Assembly (NCBI GenBank): GCA_937926755.1 | Contig: CALBBA010000089.1 | Location: 1 to 10,922, forward strand | Direction: 5' to 3' | Source of the DNA: an uncultured Collinsella sp. | GTDB taxonomy: Bacteria > Actinomycetota > Coriobacteriia > Coriobacteriales > Coriobacteriaceae | DNA: 10,922 nt | Shown: positions 1 through 6,153 of the stretch, piece by piece | How positions within the stretch are numbered: position 1 is the stretch's first letter | Layout: each line of letters begins with the position of its first letter | Made by a program: the position numbers and the translations under genes | Notes under the pieces: generated by a model | Database searches by the model: none | What the model saw: only the letters and a program-made list of their open reading frames with translations | Told to the model about the DNA's origin: nothing

Positions 1-1
1 T

Positions 2-910
2 GCCGCCCGTCCCAAGATTGCCGACTATCCGTTCACCACGCTCGTGCCGAACCTCGGCATGGTGCGTGCCGGCGAATATTCTTACGTCGTTGCCGACGTC
101 CCCGGTCTCATCGAGGGCGCGAGCGAGGGCAAGGGCCTGGGTCACCAGTTCCTGCGCCACATTGAGCGTACGGCCCTGATCATGCATGTCGTCGACATGA
201 CGGGCGGTTTTGAGGATCGCGATCCGGTTGAGGACTATCGCATCATCAACCGCGAGCTCGAGCAGTATGGCGCCGAGCTTTCGGAGCGCCCGCAGATCGT
301 TGTCGCCAACAAGTGCGATGCGCCGGGCACGGCCGATAAGATTGCCGACCTCAAGCGCGCAGCGCTCGACGATGGCCATATGTTCTTTGCCGTGTCTGCC
401 GTGACGGGCGCCGGTCTCAATACGTTGATGCTTGCCGTAGGTGAGCAGGTGGCCAAGCTCCGCGCCGAGTTGGCGGTCTCCGATGAGCCGGTCGACCTGC
501 GCGACGATGAATGGGAGCGCCGTCGCCTGCAGCGTGAGAAGCGTTTCCGCATTGTCCAGGAAGAGCCCGGTGCCTTCCGCGTGGTCGGTCGTGCCATCGA
601 GCGCATGGTCATTCAGACCGACTGGGAAAACGAAGAAGCCGTCATTTACCTGCAGCATAAGTTTGCGCGTATGGGTGTTGACGACGCGCTCGAGAAGGCC
701 GGTTGTCGTGCGGGCGACGAGGTCCGCATTTGCCAGCGTGCCTTTGACTTTGAGGGCGCTGAGGACTTCTCGGAGTACGAGGAGCTCGAGGACGCTGGCG
801 AGGACGTTGCCGTTGAAGCCATTGACGTGGCCGATGCTGCGGATGAGGGCGTCGAGGTTGTCAATGCGGCGGATGCCGCGGGCGATGCCGAGACCTCGGA
901 GGGCGAGTAA
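2..910 (+). CDS. obgE: GTPase Obg (ObgE/CgtA), 3' part; 5' end lies outside the window
   Basis: Obg-family GTPase, a late 50S ribosome assembly factor also linked to the stringent response. The frame is open from base 2, giving 302 residues, so the glycine-rich Obg domain and the P-loop are missing to the left. The visible part begins AARPKIADYPFTTLVPNLG, which is the switch I/G2 region. G3 follows as DVPG (about residues 32-35), then G4 as NKCD (about 103-106) and G5 as SAV near 132. The Obg C-terminal (OCT) domain spans roughly 182-246, with WENEEAVIYLQHKFARMGV. The last 50 or so residues are a low-complexity Asp/Glu/Ala tail, seen in some other Obg proteins. It is the first gene of the obgE-nadD-yqeK-rsfS run, 3 nt before nadD. 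Identity is very safe; only the N-terminus is unseen. Confidence 0.97.
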   Translation, partial: AARPKIADYPFTTLVPNLGMVRAGEYSYVVADVPGLIEGASEGKGLGHQFLRHIERTALIMHVVDMTGGFEDRDPVEDYRIINRELEQYGAELSERPQIVVANKCDAPGTADKIADLKRAALDDGHMFFAVSAVTGAGLNTLMLAVGEQVAKLRAELAVSDEPVDLRDDEWERRRLQREKRFRIVQEEPGAFRVVGRAIERMVIQTDWENEEAVIYLQHKFARMGVDDALEKAGCRAGDEVRICQRAFDFEGAEDFSEYEELEDAGEDVAVEAIDVADAADEGVEVVNAADAAGDAETSEGE

Positions 911-913
911 GCC

Positions 914-1591
914 ATGTCGCTGCGCGGTGGAATCGGTCTGCCCGAGCTTCCTCTAGAGGACGGGCAGGAGTTTAGGCTCGGCATTATGGGTGGCACCTTT
1001 GATCCCATTCATTACGGGCACCTGGTGACCGCCGAGCAGGCGCGCGAGTCCCTCGACTTGGACGCTGTGCTCTTTATGCCGGCGGGCTCTCCTGCTTTTA
1101 AGCTTGACAAGCCGGTGACGCCTGCCGAGGACCGTTATGCCATGACGGTCCTCGCCACCGCCGCGAACCCGGCCTTTTTGGCGAGTCGGTTCGAGATCGA
1201 CCGTCCGGGCGTAACCTACACGGCCGATACGCTTCATGCCCTTCGCGACTTTTATCCGCCGCAGGTAAAGCTCTACTTTATTACGGGCGCCGACGCGATT
1301 ATCGATATTGTGACTTGGCATGATGCCGAACGAATCGCCGAGCTTGCTACCTTTATTGCGGCGACGCGACCGGGCTTTGATATCGATACGGCGCGTGCCC
1401 GAATCAAAGAGTCGGGGCTGCCGTTCGATGTGCGCTATATTCAGATTCCGGCGCTGGCGATCAGCTCGACGAACATTCGTAAGCGAGTTGCCCGCGGCAT
1501 GAGCGTGCGCTATCTTACGAGCGAGTCCGTGCTCGGCTACATTCGCAAGCGCGGTTTGTATGTCGATCTGGGCCAAGAAGATTTTGAGTGA
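914..1591 (+). CDS. nadD: Nicotinate-nucleotide adenylyltransferase NadD
   Basis: Transfers AMP from ATP to nicotinate mononucleotide, making deamido-NAD, a cytoplasmic step shared by de novo and salvage NAD synthesis. The 225-residue protein carries the nucleotidyltransferase signature GGTFDPIHYGH at residues 26-36. The second family motif, ISSTNIRKR, lies near the C-terminus. About 20 residues precede the usual first beta strand (RLGIMGG), a short non-conserved extension. No other ATG, GTG or TTG codon lies between 914 and the ATG inside the motif (986), so 914 is the only sensible start. A GGAGGG ribosome-binding site at 898-903 sits inside the end of obgE, showing tight coupling. yqeK follows after 12 nt. 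The pairing of nadD with yqeK and rsfS is widely conserved. Confidence 0.96.
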   Translation: MSLRGGIGLPELPLEDGQEFRLGIMGGTFDPIHYGHLVTAEQARESLDLDAVLFMPAGSPAFKLDKPVTPAEDRYAMTVLATAANPAFLASRFEIDRPGVTYTADTLHALRDFYPPQVKLYFITGADAIIDIVTWHDAERIAELATFIAATRPGFDIDTARARIKESGLPFDVRYIQIPALAISSTNIRKRVARGMSVRYLTSESVLGYIRKRGLYVDLGQEDFE

Positions 1592-1603
1592 TGGGGGTCT
1601 ACG

Positions 1604-2212
1604 TTGTCGGTAGAGGATCAGTTTGAGGGCGATGAGCGCGCGCTGCTCAAGCGCATTCAAGAGCTGCTCGATGTTCGCATGAAAGATAAGCGCAAGCGCT
1701 ATGTGCATTCGCTGGGTGTTGCCGAGACCGCACTTCATCTGGCCGAGGTCTACGGCGTTGACCGCTTTGATGCCGCTGCCGCCGGCTTAATTCACGACTG
1801 GGACAAGGTGCTTTCCGATGACGAGCTCGTGGCCCGCGCGATTCACTATGGCATCAAAGTTGCCGGCTCTCCTTCCGCCGCGACGCCGCTTTTGCATGGC
1901 CCTGTTGCCGCCTATGAGCTTCCGCAGCTTTTCCCCGAGCTGTCGCCGGCTGTTTTCCAGGCTGTCGACCGTCACACCGTGGGTGCCTGCGATATGACGC
2001 CGCTCGATATGGTGGTCTTTGTGGCAGATGCCATCGAGCCTACCCGTCACGGCGACTATGTCCATGCGCTGCGCAAGATGGTGGGGGAGTCGACGCTCGA
2101 TGAGTTGTTCTTCTCCTGTTTTGCGCAGGGTTTGGTCTATGTGATCCAGTCCGGGCGCTATCTTTATCCCACAGCTATTACGATTTACAACCATTACGCC
2201 CAGCTGCGCTAG
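1604..2212 (+). CDS. yqeK: YqeK-type HD-domain Ap4A hydrolase (symmetrical), TTG start
   Basis: HD-superfamily metal-dependent phosphohydrolase of the YqeK family, which hydrolyses diadenosine tetraphosphate to two ADP and so clears a stress alarmone. In the 202 residues the metal and catalytic positions are visible: H35 (HSLGVAE), H64-D65 in LIHDWDK, H98 in HGPVAA, H124 in DRHTVG, and D142 in FVADAIEPTR. The start is TTG at 1604, preceded by a G-rich GGGGG ribosome-binding stretch at about 1593-1597. The next in-frame ATG (1679) would remove a helix before H35, so TTG is preferred. The gene sits 12 nt after nadD and 27 nt before rsfS, the same order as in Firmicutes. The family call is firm; the Ap4A activity is transferred from characterised homologues. 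Confidence 0.92.
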   Translation: MSVEDQFEGDERALLKRIQELLDVRMKDKRKRYVHSLGVAETALHLAEVYGVDRFDAAAAGLIHDWDKVLSDDELVARAIHYGIKVAGSPSAATPLLHGPVAAYELPQLFPELSPAVFQAVDRHTVGACDMTPLDMVVFVADAIEPTRHGDYVHALRKMVGESTLDELFFSCFAQGLVYVIQSGRYLYPTAITIYNHYAQLR

Positions 2213-2239
2213 CTCGGGCTGTCTAGAAAGAGGTATTCC

Positions 2240-2695
2240 ATGGCCGACGAGACCATGACCGACGAGCAGATTCTTGAACGTGTGGAGCACAAGAGCTTCG
2301 TCGCCACGTCCGACCGCACTGCCGCCTCGCTGTCCGCGAGCGGTGTCGCCGCCGAGGATGTCGCCCGCGCCGCCGCGCAGGCCGCCTACGACAAGAAGGG
2401 CGAGGACGTTCAGGTGCTCGACCTGACCGAGCTTTCCGACGTATGCGACTACTTTGTGCTTGCCACCGGTACCAACAACCGCCAGGTCGATTCTATCGTC
2501 GATGAGATCGAGGAGAAGGTCGCCGAGGCTTGCGGCGAGCATCCGTTCTCCATCGAGGGCCGCGAGCAGAAGACCTGGATGCTCATGGACTACGGTTCGG
2601 TTGTCGTCCACGTCTTCACTCCCGAAGCCCGCGACTTCTACCGCCTCGAGAAACTCTGGGGAGACGCCCCCCAGCTCCCCCTCAACCTCCTCTAG
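2240..2695 (+). CDS. rsfS: Ribosomal silencing factor RsfS (DUF143/Iojap family)
   Basis: Binds ribosomal protein uL14 on the 50S subunit and blocks joining with the 30S, silencing translation under nutrient limitation. The conserved domain runs from about residue 46 to 151. It includes AYDKKGEDVQVLDL, the CDYFVLATGTNNRQV segment (69-83), W113 in TWMLMDYGSVVVHVF and the C-terminal FYRLEKLWGDAP (133-144). About 45 residues precede it, more than the usual few; this N-terminal part is acidic and then Ala-rich and may be disordered. ATG at 2240 has an AAAGAGG ribosome-binding site at about 2227-2233. It is the last gene of its operon, and the stop is a tandem TAGTAG. A terminator follows at 2736-2775. 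Confidence 0.95.
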   Translation: MADETMTDEQILERVEHKSFVATSDRTAASLSASGVAAEDVARAAAQAAYDKKGEDVQVLDLTELSDVCDYFVLATGTNNRQVDSIVDEIEEKVAEACGEHPFSIEGREQKTWMLMDYGSVVVHVFTPEARDFYRLEKLWGDAPQLPLNLL

Positions 2696-2724
2696 TAGCT
2701 CATTTGAGACGGGGTTTAGCTACC
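2695..2724 (+). repeat. Short intergenic repeat, unit 1, at the rsfS stop codon
   Basis: The 20-base core (GTAGCT, then CATTTGAGACGGGG) matches 18 of 20 positions of a unit downstream of ppsR at 10769-10788 and 16 of 20 of another at 10741-10760. The unit is bounded by a perfect 6-bp inverted repeat, GTAGCT at 2695-2700 and AGCTAC at 2718-2723, enclosing 17 bases. Its first base is the last base of the rsfS stop codon. It is separate from the terminator stem that starts 12 bases further on. Confidence 0.6.
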
Positions 2725-2735
2725 TTCTATCGTTC

Positions 2736-2775
2736 GCCGGGCAGTTGCACCATTCGCAGCTGCCCGGCTTTTTTT
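2736..2775 (+). terminator. Rho-independent terminator of the obgE-nadD-yqeK-rsfS operon
   Basis: A 13-bp stem, GCCGGGCAGTTGC at 2736-2748 pairing with GCAGCTGCCCGGC at 2756-2768 and containing one G-T wobble, encloses a 7-base loop (ACCATTC). Seven T residues follow at 2769-2775. Read from the minus strand there is no T-tract after the stem, so it should terminate rsfS transcripts but not obviously those of convergent dinB. Confidence 0.92.
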
Positions 2776-2785
2776 GCCTTAGGGA

Positions 2786-4039
2786 CTAATCGTCGAAGCG
2801 GGATTGGCGGCCGAAGGATAGGGCGGTGTCGCCGAACTTGTCTCGGACGGCGTCGATAGCGACGGAGAGGTCGCGACGGTCGCTCGATTGGGCTCCGCGG
2901 TCGTCGACTTCGCAGAACAGGTCAGTCTGGATGCCGCCTTGGTGGTCGAAGTCGCTCATGCCGATGCCGGCTAAGCGAACATGCATGCCTTCTTGCCAGA
3001 TGTTGTCGAGCAGTTCGAGTGCAACCGCCACGAAGATGTTCTCATCGTCGGTTGGATGAGGCAGCCGGCGCTGTGCCGTACGCCCGCTTCCATACGAATA
3101 CTTGAGCTTGAGCGTTACCGTGCCACCCGTCAGTCCCTGACGGCGCAGGCGGCGTCCAACCGACTCACCCAGCAGCGCAATCGCCGCTTCGATGTCCCCG
3201 CGCTCAGTCAAATCTTTCGCAAAGGTGCGTTCATTGCTGACCGACTTGACCTCGCGCCCTTCATCGAGACTCGTGACTTCGGAGATTTCGAGTCCCAGCG
3301 CACGCTGGCGCATGCGTTCGCCGTTGACGCCAAAAATAGAGGCCAAGGTGGATTCCGGTGCACGTGATAGCTCGCCGAGGGTGTAGATGCGCATGCGGCG
3401 CAGTCGCTCCTCGGCCGAGCGCCCGATGCCGCTCATGGCAGATACCGGCAGCGCGGCCAAAAAGCGCTGCTCGGTTCCGGGGCGCACGATGGTCAGCCCA
3501 AACGGCTTATCCCGCTCGCTTGCGATCTTTGCGACCGTCTTGTTGCAGCCTACGCCAATGGAGCACGTCACTCCCAGCGCTGCCACGCGGTCGCTTATAC
3601 GCCGTGCAACCAGCAGCGGGTCCTCGGGCGCAAAGCGACCCGGTGTGATATCGATAAAGGCTTCGTCGATGGATACGCGCTCAACGCGCGGGGTCTCGTC
3701 GGCGAGAATCGCCATGACCTGCGCGCTCACCTCGCGGTAGCGATCAAAGTGCCCGTGCGTCCAAATGGCTTGCGGGCACAAGCGCCGCGCCTCGGCCGAG
3801 GCCATGGCAGAGTGCACGCCAAAGCGACGCGCCTCATACGAACACGTGGACACGACGCCACGCGAATCGGCATTGCCACCCACGATGAGCGGCTTTCCGC
3901 GCCATTCGGGATGGTCGAGCATCTCCACGCTCGCAAAAAACGCATCGAGGTCCATCAGGCCCACCGCCGGACCCGTCCAGGGAGGCGGCGTGACGCCCAT
4001 GGCATCCTCATAACCGTATGTATGTTCGCGTCTTTCCAT
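2786..4039 (-). CDS. dinB: DNA polymerase IV (DinB, Y-family translesion polymerase)
   Basis: Error-prone polymerase that copies past damaged bases. The 417-residue protein has the palm motif MDLDAFFASVE, with metal ligand D30 and steric-gate F35, and the second catalytic pair D125-E126 in RVSIDEAFID. A thumb helix-hairpin-helix follows (SGIGRSAEERL, about 203-213), then a little-finger domain of about 260-365. QTDLF at 371-375 fits the QxxLF sliding-clamp-binding consensus. The start is uncertain. ATG at 4039 has no ribosome-binding site but lies 7 nt after a TATACT box, so the mRNA could be leaderless. An internal ATG at 4000 (codon 14) follows a GAGG site and still keeps all conserved residues. 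The gene is monocistronic, convergent with rsfS and divergent from rpsP. The family is certain; the start is about even between the two. Confidence 0.95.
   Translation of the reverse strand: MERREHTYGYEDAMGVTPPPWTGPAVGLMDLDAFFASVEMLDHPEWRGKPLIVGGNADSRGVVSTCSYEARRFGVHSAMASAEARRLCPQAIWTHGHFDRYREVSAQVMAILADETPRVERVSIDEAFIDITPGRFAPEDPLLVARRISDRVAALGVTCSIGVGCNKTVAKIASERDKPFGLTIVRPGTEQRFLAALPVSAMSGIGRSAEERLRRMRIYTLGELSRAPESTLASIFGVNGERMRQRALGLEISEVTSLDEGREVKSVSNERTFAKDLTERGDIEAAIALLGESVGRRLRRQGLTGGTVTLKLKYSYGSGRTAQRRLPHPTDDENIFVAVALELLDNIWQEGMHVRLAGIGMSDFDHQGGIQTDLFCEVDDRGAQSSDRRDLSVAIDAVRDKFGDTALSFGRQSRFDD
4015..4028. promoter_or_regulatory. Degenerate SOS-box (LexA)-like site at the dinB 5' end
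   Basis: The 14-mer CGTATGTATGTTCG matches 11 of 14 positions of the Gram-positive SOS box CGAACATATGTTCG. The TATGTTCG half is intact and the other half is degraded. It lies 11-24 nt downstream of the predicted dinB transcription start. It is therefore inside the reading frame if dinB starts at 4039, and upstream of it if dinB starts at 4000. dinB is a common LexA target, which supports the idea, but one intact half-site may be chance. Confidence 0.25.
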
Positions 4040-4045
4040 GTCATG

Positions 4046-4051
4046 AGTATA
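4046..4051 (-). promoter_or_regulatory. Candidate -10 box for dinB
   Basis: On the minus strand this reads TATACT, 5 of 6 matches to TATAAT. It predicts a transcription start near 4039, exactly at the upstream candidate start codon. No good -35 hexamer is seen 16-18 bp upstream (the sequence there is CGCACC at 17 bp), so the promoter may be weak or activator-dependent. Confidence 0.45.
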
Positions 4052-4083
4052 CCGCGCAGCTCATGTGGGGTGCGTGTATGTGC

Positions 4084-4111
4084 TTGCAAATCCCGAATTC
4101 TTGTCTAAGAT
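4084..4111 (+). promoter_or_regulatory. Candidate distal promoter for the rpsP operon
   Basis: TTGCAA at 4084-4089 (4 of 6 to TTGACA), a 16-bp spacer and TAAGAT at 4106-4111 (4 of 6 to TATAAT). It would start transcription near 4118 and give an rpsP leader of about 120 nt. The match is moderate, and the site competes with the proximal candidate at 4156-4184. Confidence 0.35.
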
Positions 4112-4155
4112 ATGGATTTGCCCTCGACTACACCGAAGAAGTTGGTCTCACGGAC

Positions 4156-4184
4156 TTCACCTGCCCGCGTCGATGGCGTATTAT
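4156..4184 (+). promoter_or_regulatory. Candidate proximal promoter for the rpsP operon
   Basis: TTCACC at 4156-4161 (4 of 6 to TTGACA), an ideal 17-bp spacer and TATTAT at 4179-4184 (5 of 6 to TATAAT). Transcription would begin near 4191, giving a leader of about 50 nt that contains the hairpin at 4207-4221. This is the better of the two matches upstream of rpsP. Confidence 0.45.
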
Positions 4185-4187
4185 GTT

Positions 4188-4221
4188 CAACTGTTTGTTT
4201 GTAGTTGCAGCCTAAAGCTGC
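4188..4221 (+). promoter_or_regulatory. Two adjacent small hairpins in the rpsP leader
   Basis: CAACT (4188-4192) can pair with AGTTG (4203-4207) around a 10-base U/G-rich loop. GCAGC (4207-4211) can pair with GCTGC (4217-4221) around loop CTAAA. The two stems meet at, and compete for, G4207. The second ends 6 bases before the GGAGGAG ribosome-binding site of rpsP, so it could influence initiation. I recognise no known ribosomal-protein leader motif here. Confidence 0.35.
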
Positions 4222-4240
4222 TTGGTTGGAGGAGTTTCCT

Positions 4241-4582
4241 TTGGCAGTCAAGATTCGCCTTGCTCGTCACGGCGCTAAGAAGCGTCCGTACTACCGTGTC
4301 GTCGTCGCCGATTCCCGCGCCCCGCGTGACGGTCGTATCATCGAGGAGGTTGGCCGCTACAACCCGATGACCGCCCCCAAGACCATCAACCTCGACCTCG
4401 AGAAGATCGCCGACTGGCAGTCAAAGGGCGCTCAGCTCACCGACGCCGTCGCCGCTCTGGTCAAGGCCGCCAACGAGGGCGAGAAGACCGAGACCGTCGT
4501 CAAGAAGTCCAAGAAGCAGCTCGCCAAAGAGGCCGAGGCCGCTAAGGCTGCCGCTGAGGCCGCTGAGGGTGCCGAGGAGTAA
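4241..4582 (+). CDS. rpsP: 30S ribosomal protein S16 (bS16), TTG start
   Basis: Structural protein of the 30S subunit, important for assembly. The start is TTG at 4241, giving MAVKIRLARHGAKKRPYYRVV, the exact S16 N-terminus. A strong GGAGGAG site at 4228-4234 lies 6 nt upstream. An upstream in-frame start at 4205 would add 12 unrelated residues and lacks this site. The product is 113 residues against about 80-90 in many bacteria. The excess is a C-terminal tail from about residue 80, rich in Ala, Glu and Lys (KKSKKQLAKEAEAAKAAAE), as in other actinobacterial S16 proteins. It is the first gene of rpsP-khpA-rimM-trmD-lepB. The ribosome-binding site of khpA lies in its last codons. Confidence 0.96.
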   Translation: MAVKIRLARHGAKKRPYYRVVVADSRAPRDGRIIEEVGRYNPMTAPKTINLDLEKIADWQSKGAQLTDAVAALVKAANEGEKTETVVKKSKKQLAKEAEAAKAAAEAAEGAEE

Positions 4583-4585
4583 ATC

Positions 4586-4870
4586 GTGCCTGAGGTTGAC
4601 GCTGCACAGCTCGAGGGTGAGGCAATGCTCTCAGATCGCATCGCCGATCTCGTCGAATATCTCGTTGTTCAGATCGTCGACGACCCGGATTCCGTGAGCC
4701 TTGAGGTCATCGATGGTGACGACGCCTCTACGATTGAGGTTTCGGTCGCCGAGGATGATGTCGCTAAGGTCATCGGCCGTCGTGGCCGTACCATCAAGGC
4801 CATTCGCACGCTCGCCCGTGCACTGGCCGCTCGCCTCGACACTGCTGTCGAGGTAGAGGTTCTGGGCTAG
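4586..4870 (+). CDS. khpA: KH-domain RNA-binding protein KhpA, GTG start
   Basis: Small single-KH-domain RNA-binding protein. In Gram-positives KhpA partners with KhpB (Jag/EloR) and affects cell size and RNA metabolism; neither the partner nor targets are visible here. The 94 residues contain the KH core VIGRRGRTIKAIRTL with the GxxG loop G64-R-R-G67. GTG at 4586 has GAGGAG at 4574-4579 with 6-nt spacing, 3 nt after the rpsP stop. ATG at 4625 (codon 14) is an alternative with GAGGG at 4613-4617, and would give 81 residues, nearer the usual 75-80. I chose the GTG for its better site. The position between rpsP and rimM is the standard one for this family. Confidence 0.9.
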   Translation: MPEVDAAQLEGEAMLSDRIADLVEYLVVQIVDDPDSVSLEVIDGDDASTIEVSVAEDDVAKVIGRRGRTIKAIRTLARALAARLDTAVEVEVLG

Positions 4871-4874
4871 GACC

Positions 4875-5396
4875 TTGAGGTTCCAGTACAAAAACATCGC
4901 CCGTGTGGTCAAGCCGCACGGAAGGAAGGGGGAGGTCCTCGCGCAGCCGCTGCGGGGGCTTCCTTCTGTATTAGAGCCGGGTATGCGCGTCGCCCTGACG
5001 CCGCCGGCGCTCAAGCGCGACCGCTTTTGCACGGTCGTGTCCGTCACCGATACGGGCGATGGCGATCTGGTCTCGTTTGAGGGCATTGACGACTTGACGG
5101 CCGCCGAGGGCATCACGGGATGCTACGTGCTGGCAAATCGTGACGACTTTGAGCTCGATTCGCTCGACGCTGCCTATACCGACCTGATGGGTCGCGAGGT
5201 GGTCGACGAGCGCTTCGGTTCGCTCGGTACGATCGTCGAGATCATGTCGACGCCCGCCAACGATGTTTGGGTTGTCGAGGGTGATCGGTACGGCGAGGTG
5301 CTGATTCCCGTGATCGAGCAGGTCGTGCTCGATCTTCCCGACACAGGAACAATTTCCGTCCACGTTATGGACGGCCTGATCGATATGGACAAGTAG
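4875..5396 (+). CDS. rimM: Ribosome maturation factor RimM, TTG start
   Basis: 30S assembly factor that binds S19 and acts during maturation of the 16S rRNA 3' (head) domain. The 173-residue protein has the N-terminal RimM domain, with NIARVVKPHGRKGEV at residues 7-21. The PRC-barrel follows (about 103-170), with GREVVDERFGSLGTI, ANDVWVV and GEVLIPVIEQVV. TTG at 4875 is 4 nt after the khpA stop, and its only nearby purine site (AGGA, 4869-4872) is very close. Initiation therefore probably depends on translational coupling with khpA. A later start would cut into the conserved ARVVKPHG segment. trmD follows after 10 nt, the usual rimM-trmD pairing. Confidence 0.94.
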   Translation: MRFQYKNIARVVKPHGRKGEVLAQPLRGLPSVLEPGMRVALTPPALKRDRFCTVVSVTDTGDGDLVSFEGIDDLTAAEGITGCYVLANRDDFELDSLDAAYTDLMGREVVDERFGSLGTIVEIMSTPANDVWVVEGDRYGEVLIPVIEQVVLDLPDTGTISVHVMDGLIDMDK

Positions 5397-5406
5397 GGAG
5401 GACAAC

Positions 5407-6153
5407 ATGCTGATCGAGACCCTTTCGGTCTTTCCCGAGATGTTTGAGCCCGTCATGTCCACATCGATCTTGGGCCGCGCCCGCAAGGCCGGCCTTTTTG
5501 ATTTTAAGGCGTATAACCTGCGCGACTGGACGCACGACCGCCATCGTACCGTCGATGACGAGCCGTACGGCGGCGGGCAGGGCATGCTCATGAAGGTCGA
5601 GCCTATCGCCGAGGCCATCGAGGCCATTAGCGCAGAGGGTCCCAAGCCCACTGTGGTGTTCTTTACCCCCTGTGGCGAGCCCTTTACGCAGCATGTGGCC
5701 GAGCGCCTGCTCAAAAGTGAGCGCCTGCTGTTTGTGTGCAGTCGCTACGAGGGCGTCGACGAGCGCGCGTATGCGTATGCCGATGAGCGTCTGTCGATCG
5801 GCGACTACGTGCTTACGGGCGGCGAGCTTCCCGCTATGGTCGTTGCCGATGCCGCCGTACGCCTGATTCCCGGCGCCCTGGGCGACGAGATGAGCAATGT
5901 GGACGAGTCGTTCTCGACCGCCGAGGACGGAGGACTGCTCGAGTACGCGCAGTACACCCGCCCCGCCGAGTTCAACGGCGAGGGGGTGCCGCCGGTGCTT
6001 GTGAGCGGCGATCACGCCAAGGTCGACGCCTGGCGCCGCAAGAATGCCATCGAGCGCACCTGCCGCTGGCGTCCCGACCTGATCGAGACAGCGCGGCTCA
6101 CGCCCGAGGAGCGTGCTTACGCGCAGGATTTGCTTTCTGGAAGAGGTGAATAA
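5407..6153 (+). CDS. trmD: tRNA (guanine37-N1)-methyltransferase TrmD, with an altered catalytic-base position
   Basis: Makes m1G37 in tRNAs that read CNN and GGG codons, using S-adenosylmethionine, and so prevents +1 frameshifting. The 248 residues carry the SPOUT family hallmarks: DRHRTVDDEPYGGGQGMLM (45-62), SRYEGVDERA (112-121), the trefoil-knot segment SIGDYVLTGGELPAM (130-144) and YTRPAEF. R152 aligns with E. coli R154. The position of E. coli catalytic D169 (in EDSF) is Glu here: D166-E167-S168-F169. Four extra residues follow before GLLEY. ATG at 5407 has a GGGAGG site straight after the rimM stop. The stop overlaps the start of lepB. Identity is certain; activity is expected because all other motifs and the operon are intact. 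Confidence 0.95.
   Translation: MLIETLSVFPEMFEPVMSTSILGRARKAGLFDFKAYNLRDWTHDRHRTVDDEPYGGGQGMLMKVEPIAEAIEAISAEGPKPTVVFFTPCGEPFTQHVAERLLKSERLLFVCSRYEGVDERAYAYADERLSIGDYVLTGGELPAMVVADAAVRLIPGALGDEMSNVDESFSTAEDGGLLEYAQYTRPAEFNGEGVPPVLVSGDHAKVDAWRRKNAIERTCRWRPDLIETARLTPEERAYAQDLLSGRGE

Noticed and set aside
953..2611. Long minus-strand open frames at 953-1738 and 1787-2611
   Set aside because: They are antisense shadows of nadD, yqeK and rsfS in GC-rich DNA. The sense genes are clearly real, and the antisense products show no recognisable motifs.
4018..4215. A 65-codon plus-strand frame over the dinB/rpsP intergenic region
   Set aside because: It has no ribosome-binding site, overlaps the dinB 5' end and the likely promoters, and its product has no recognisable features.
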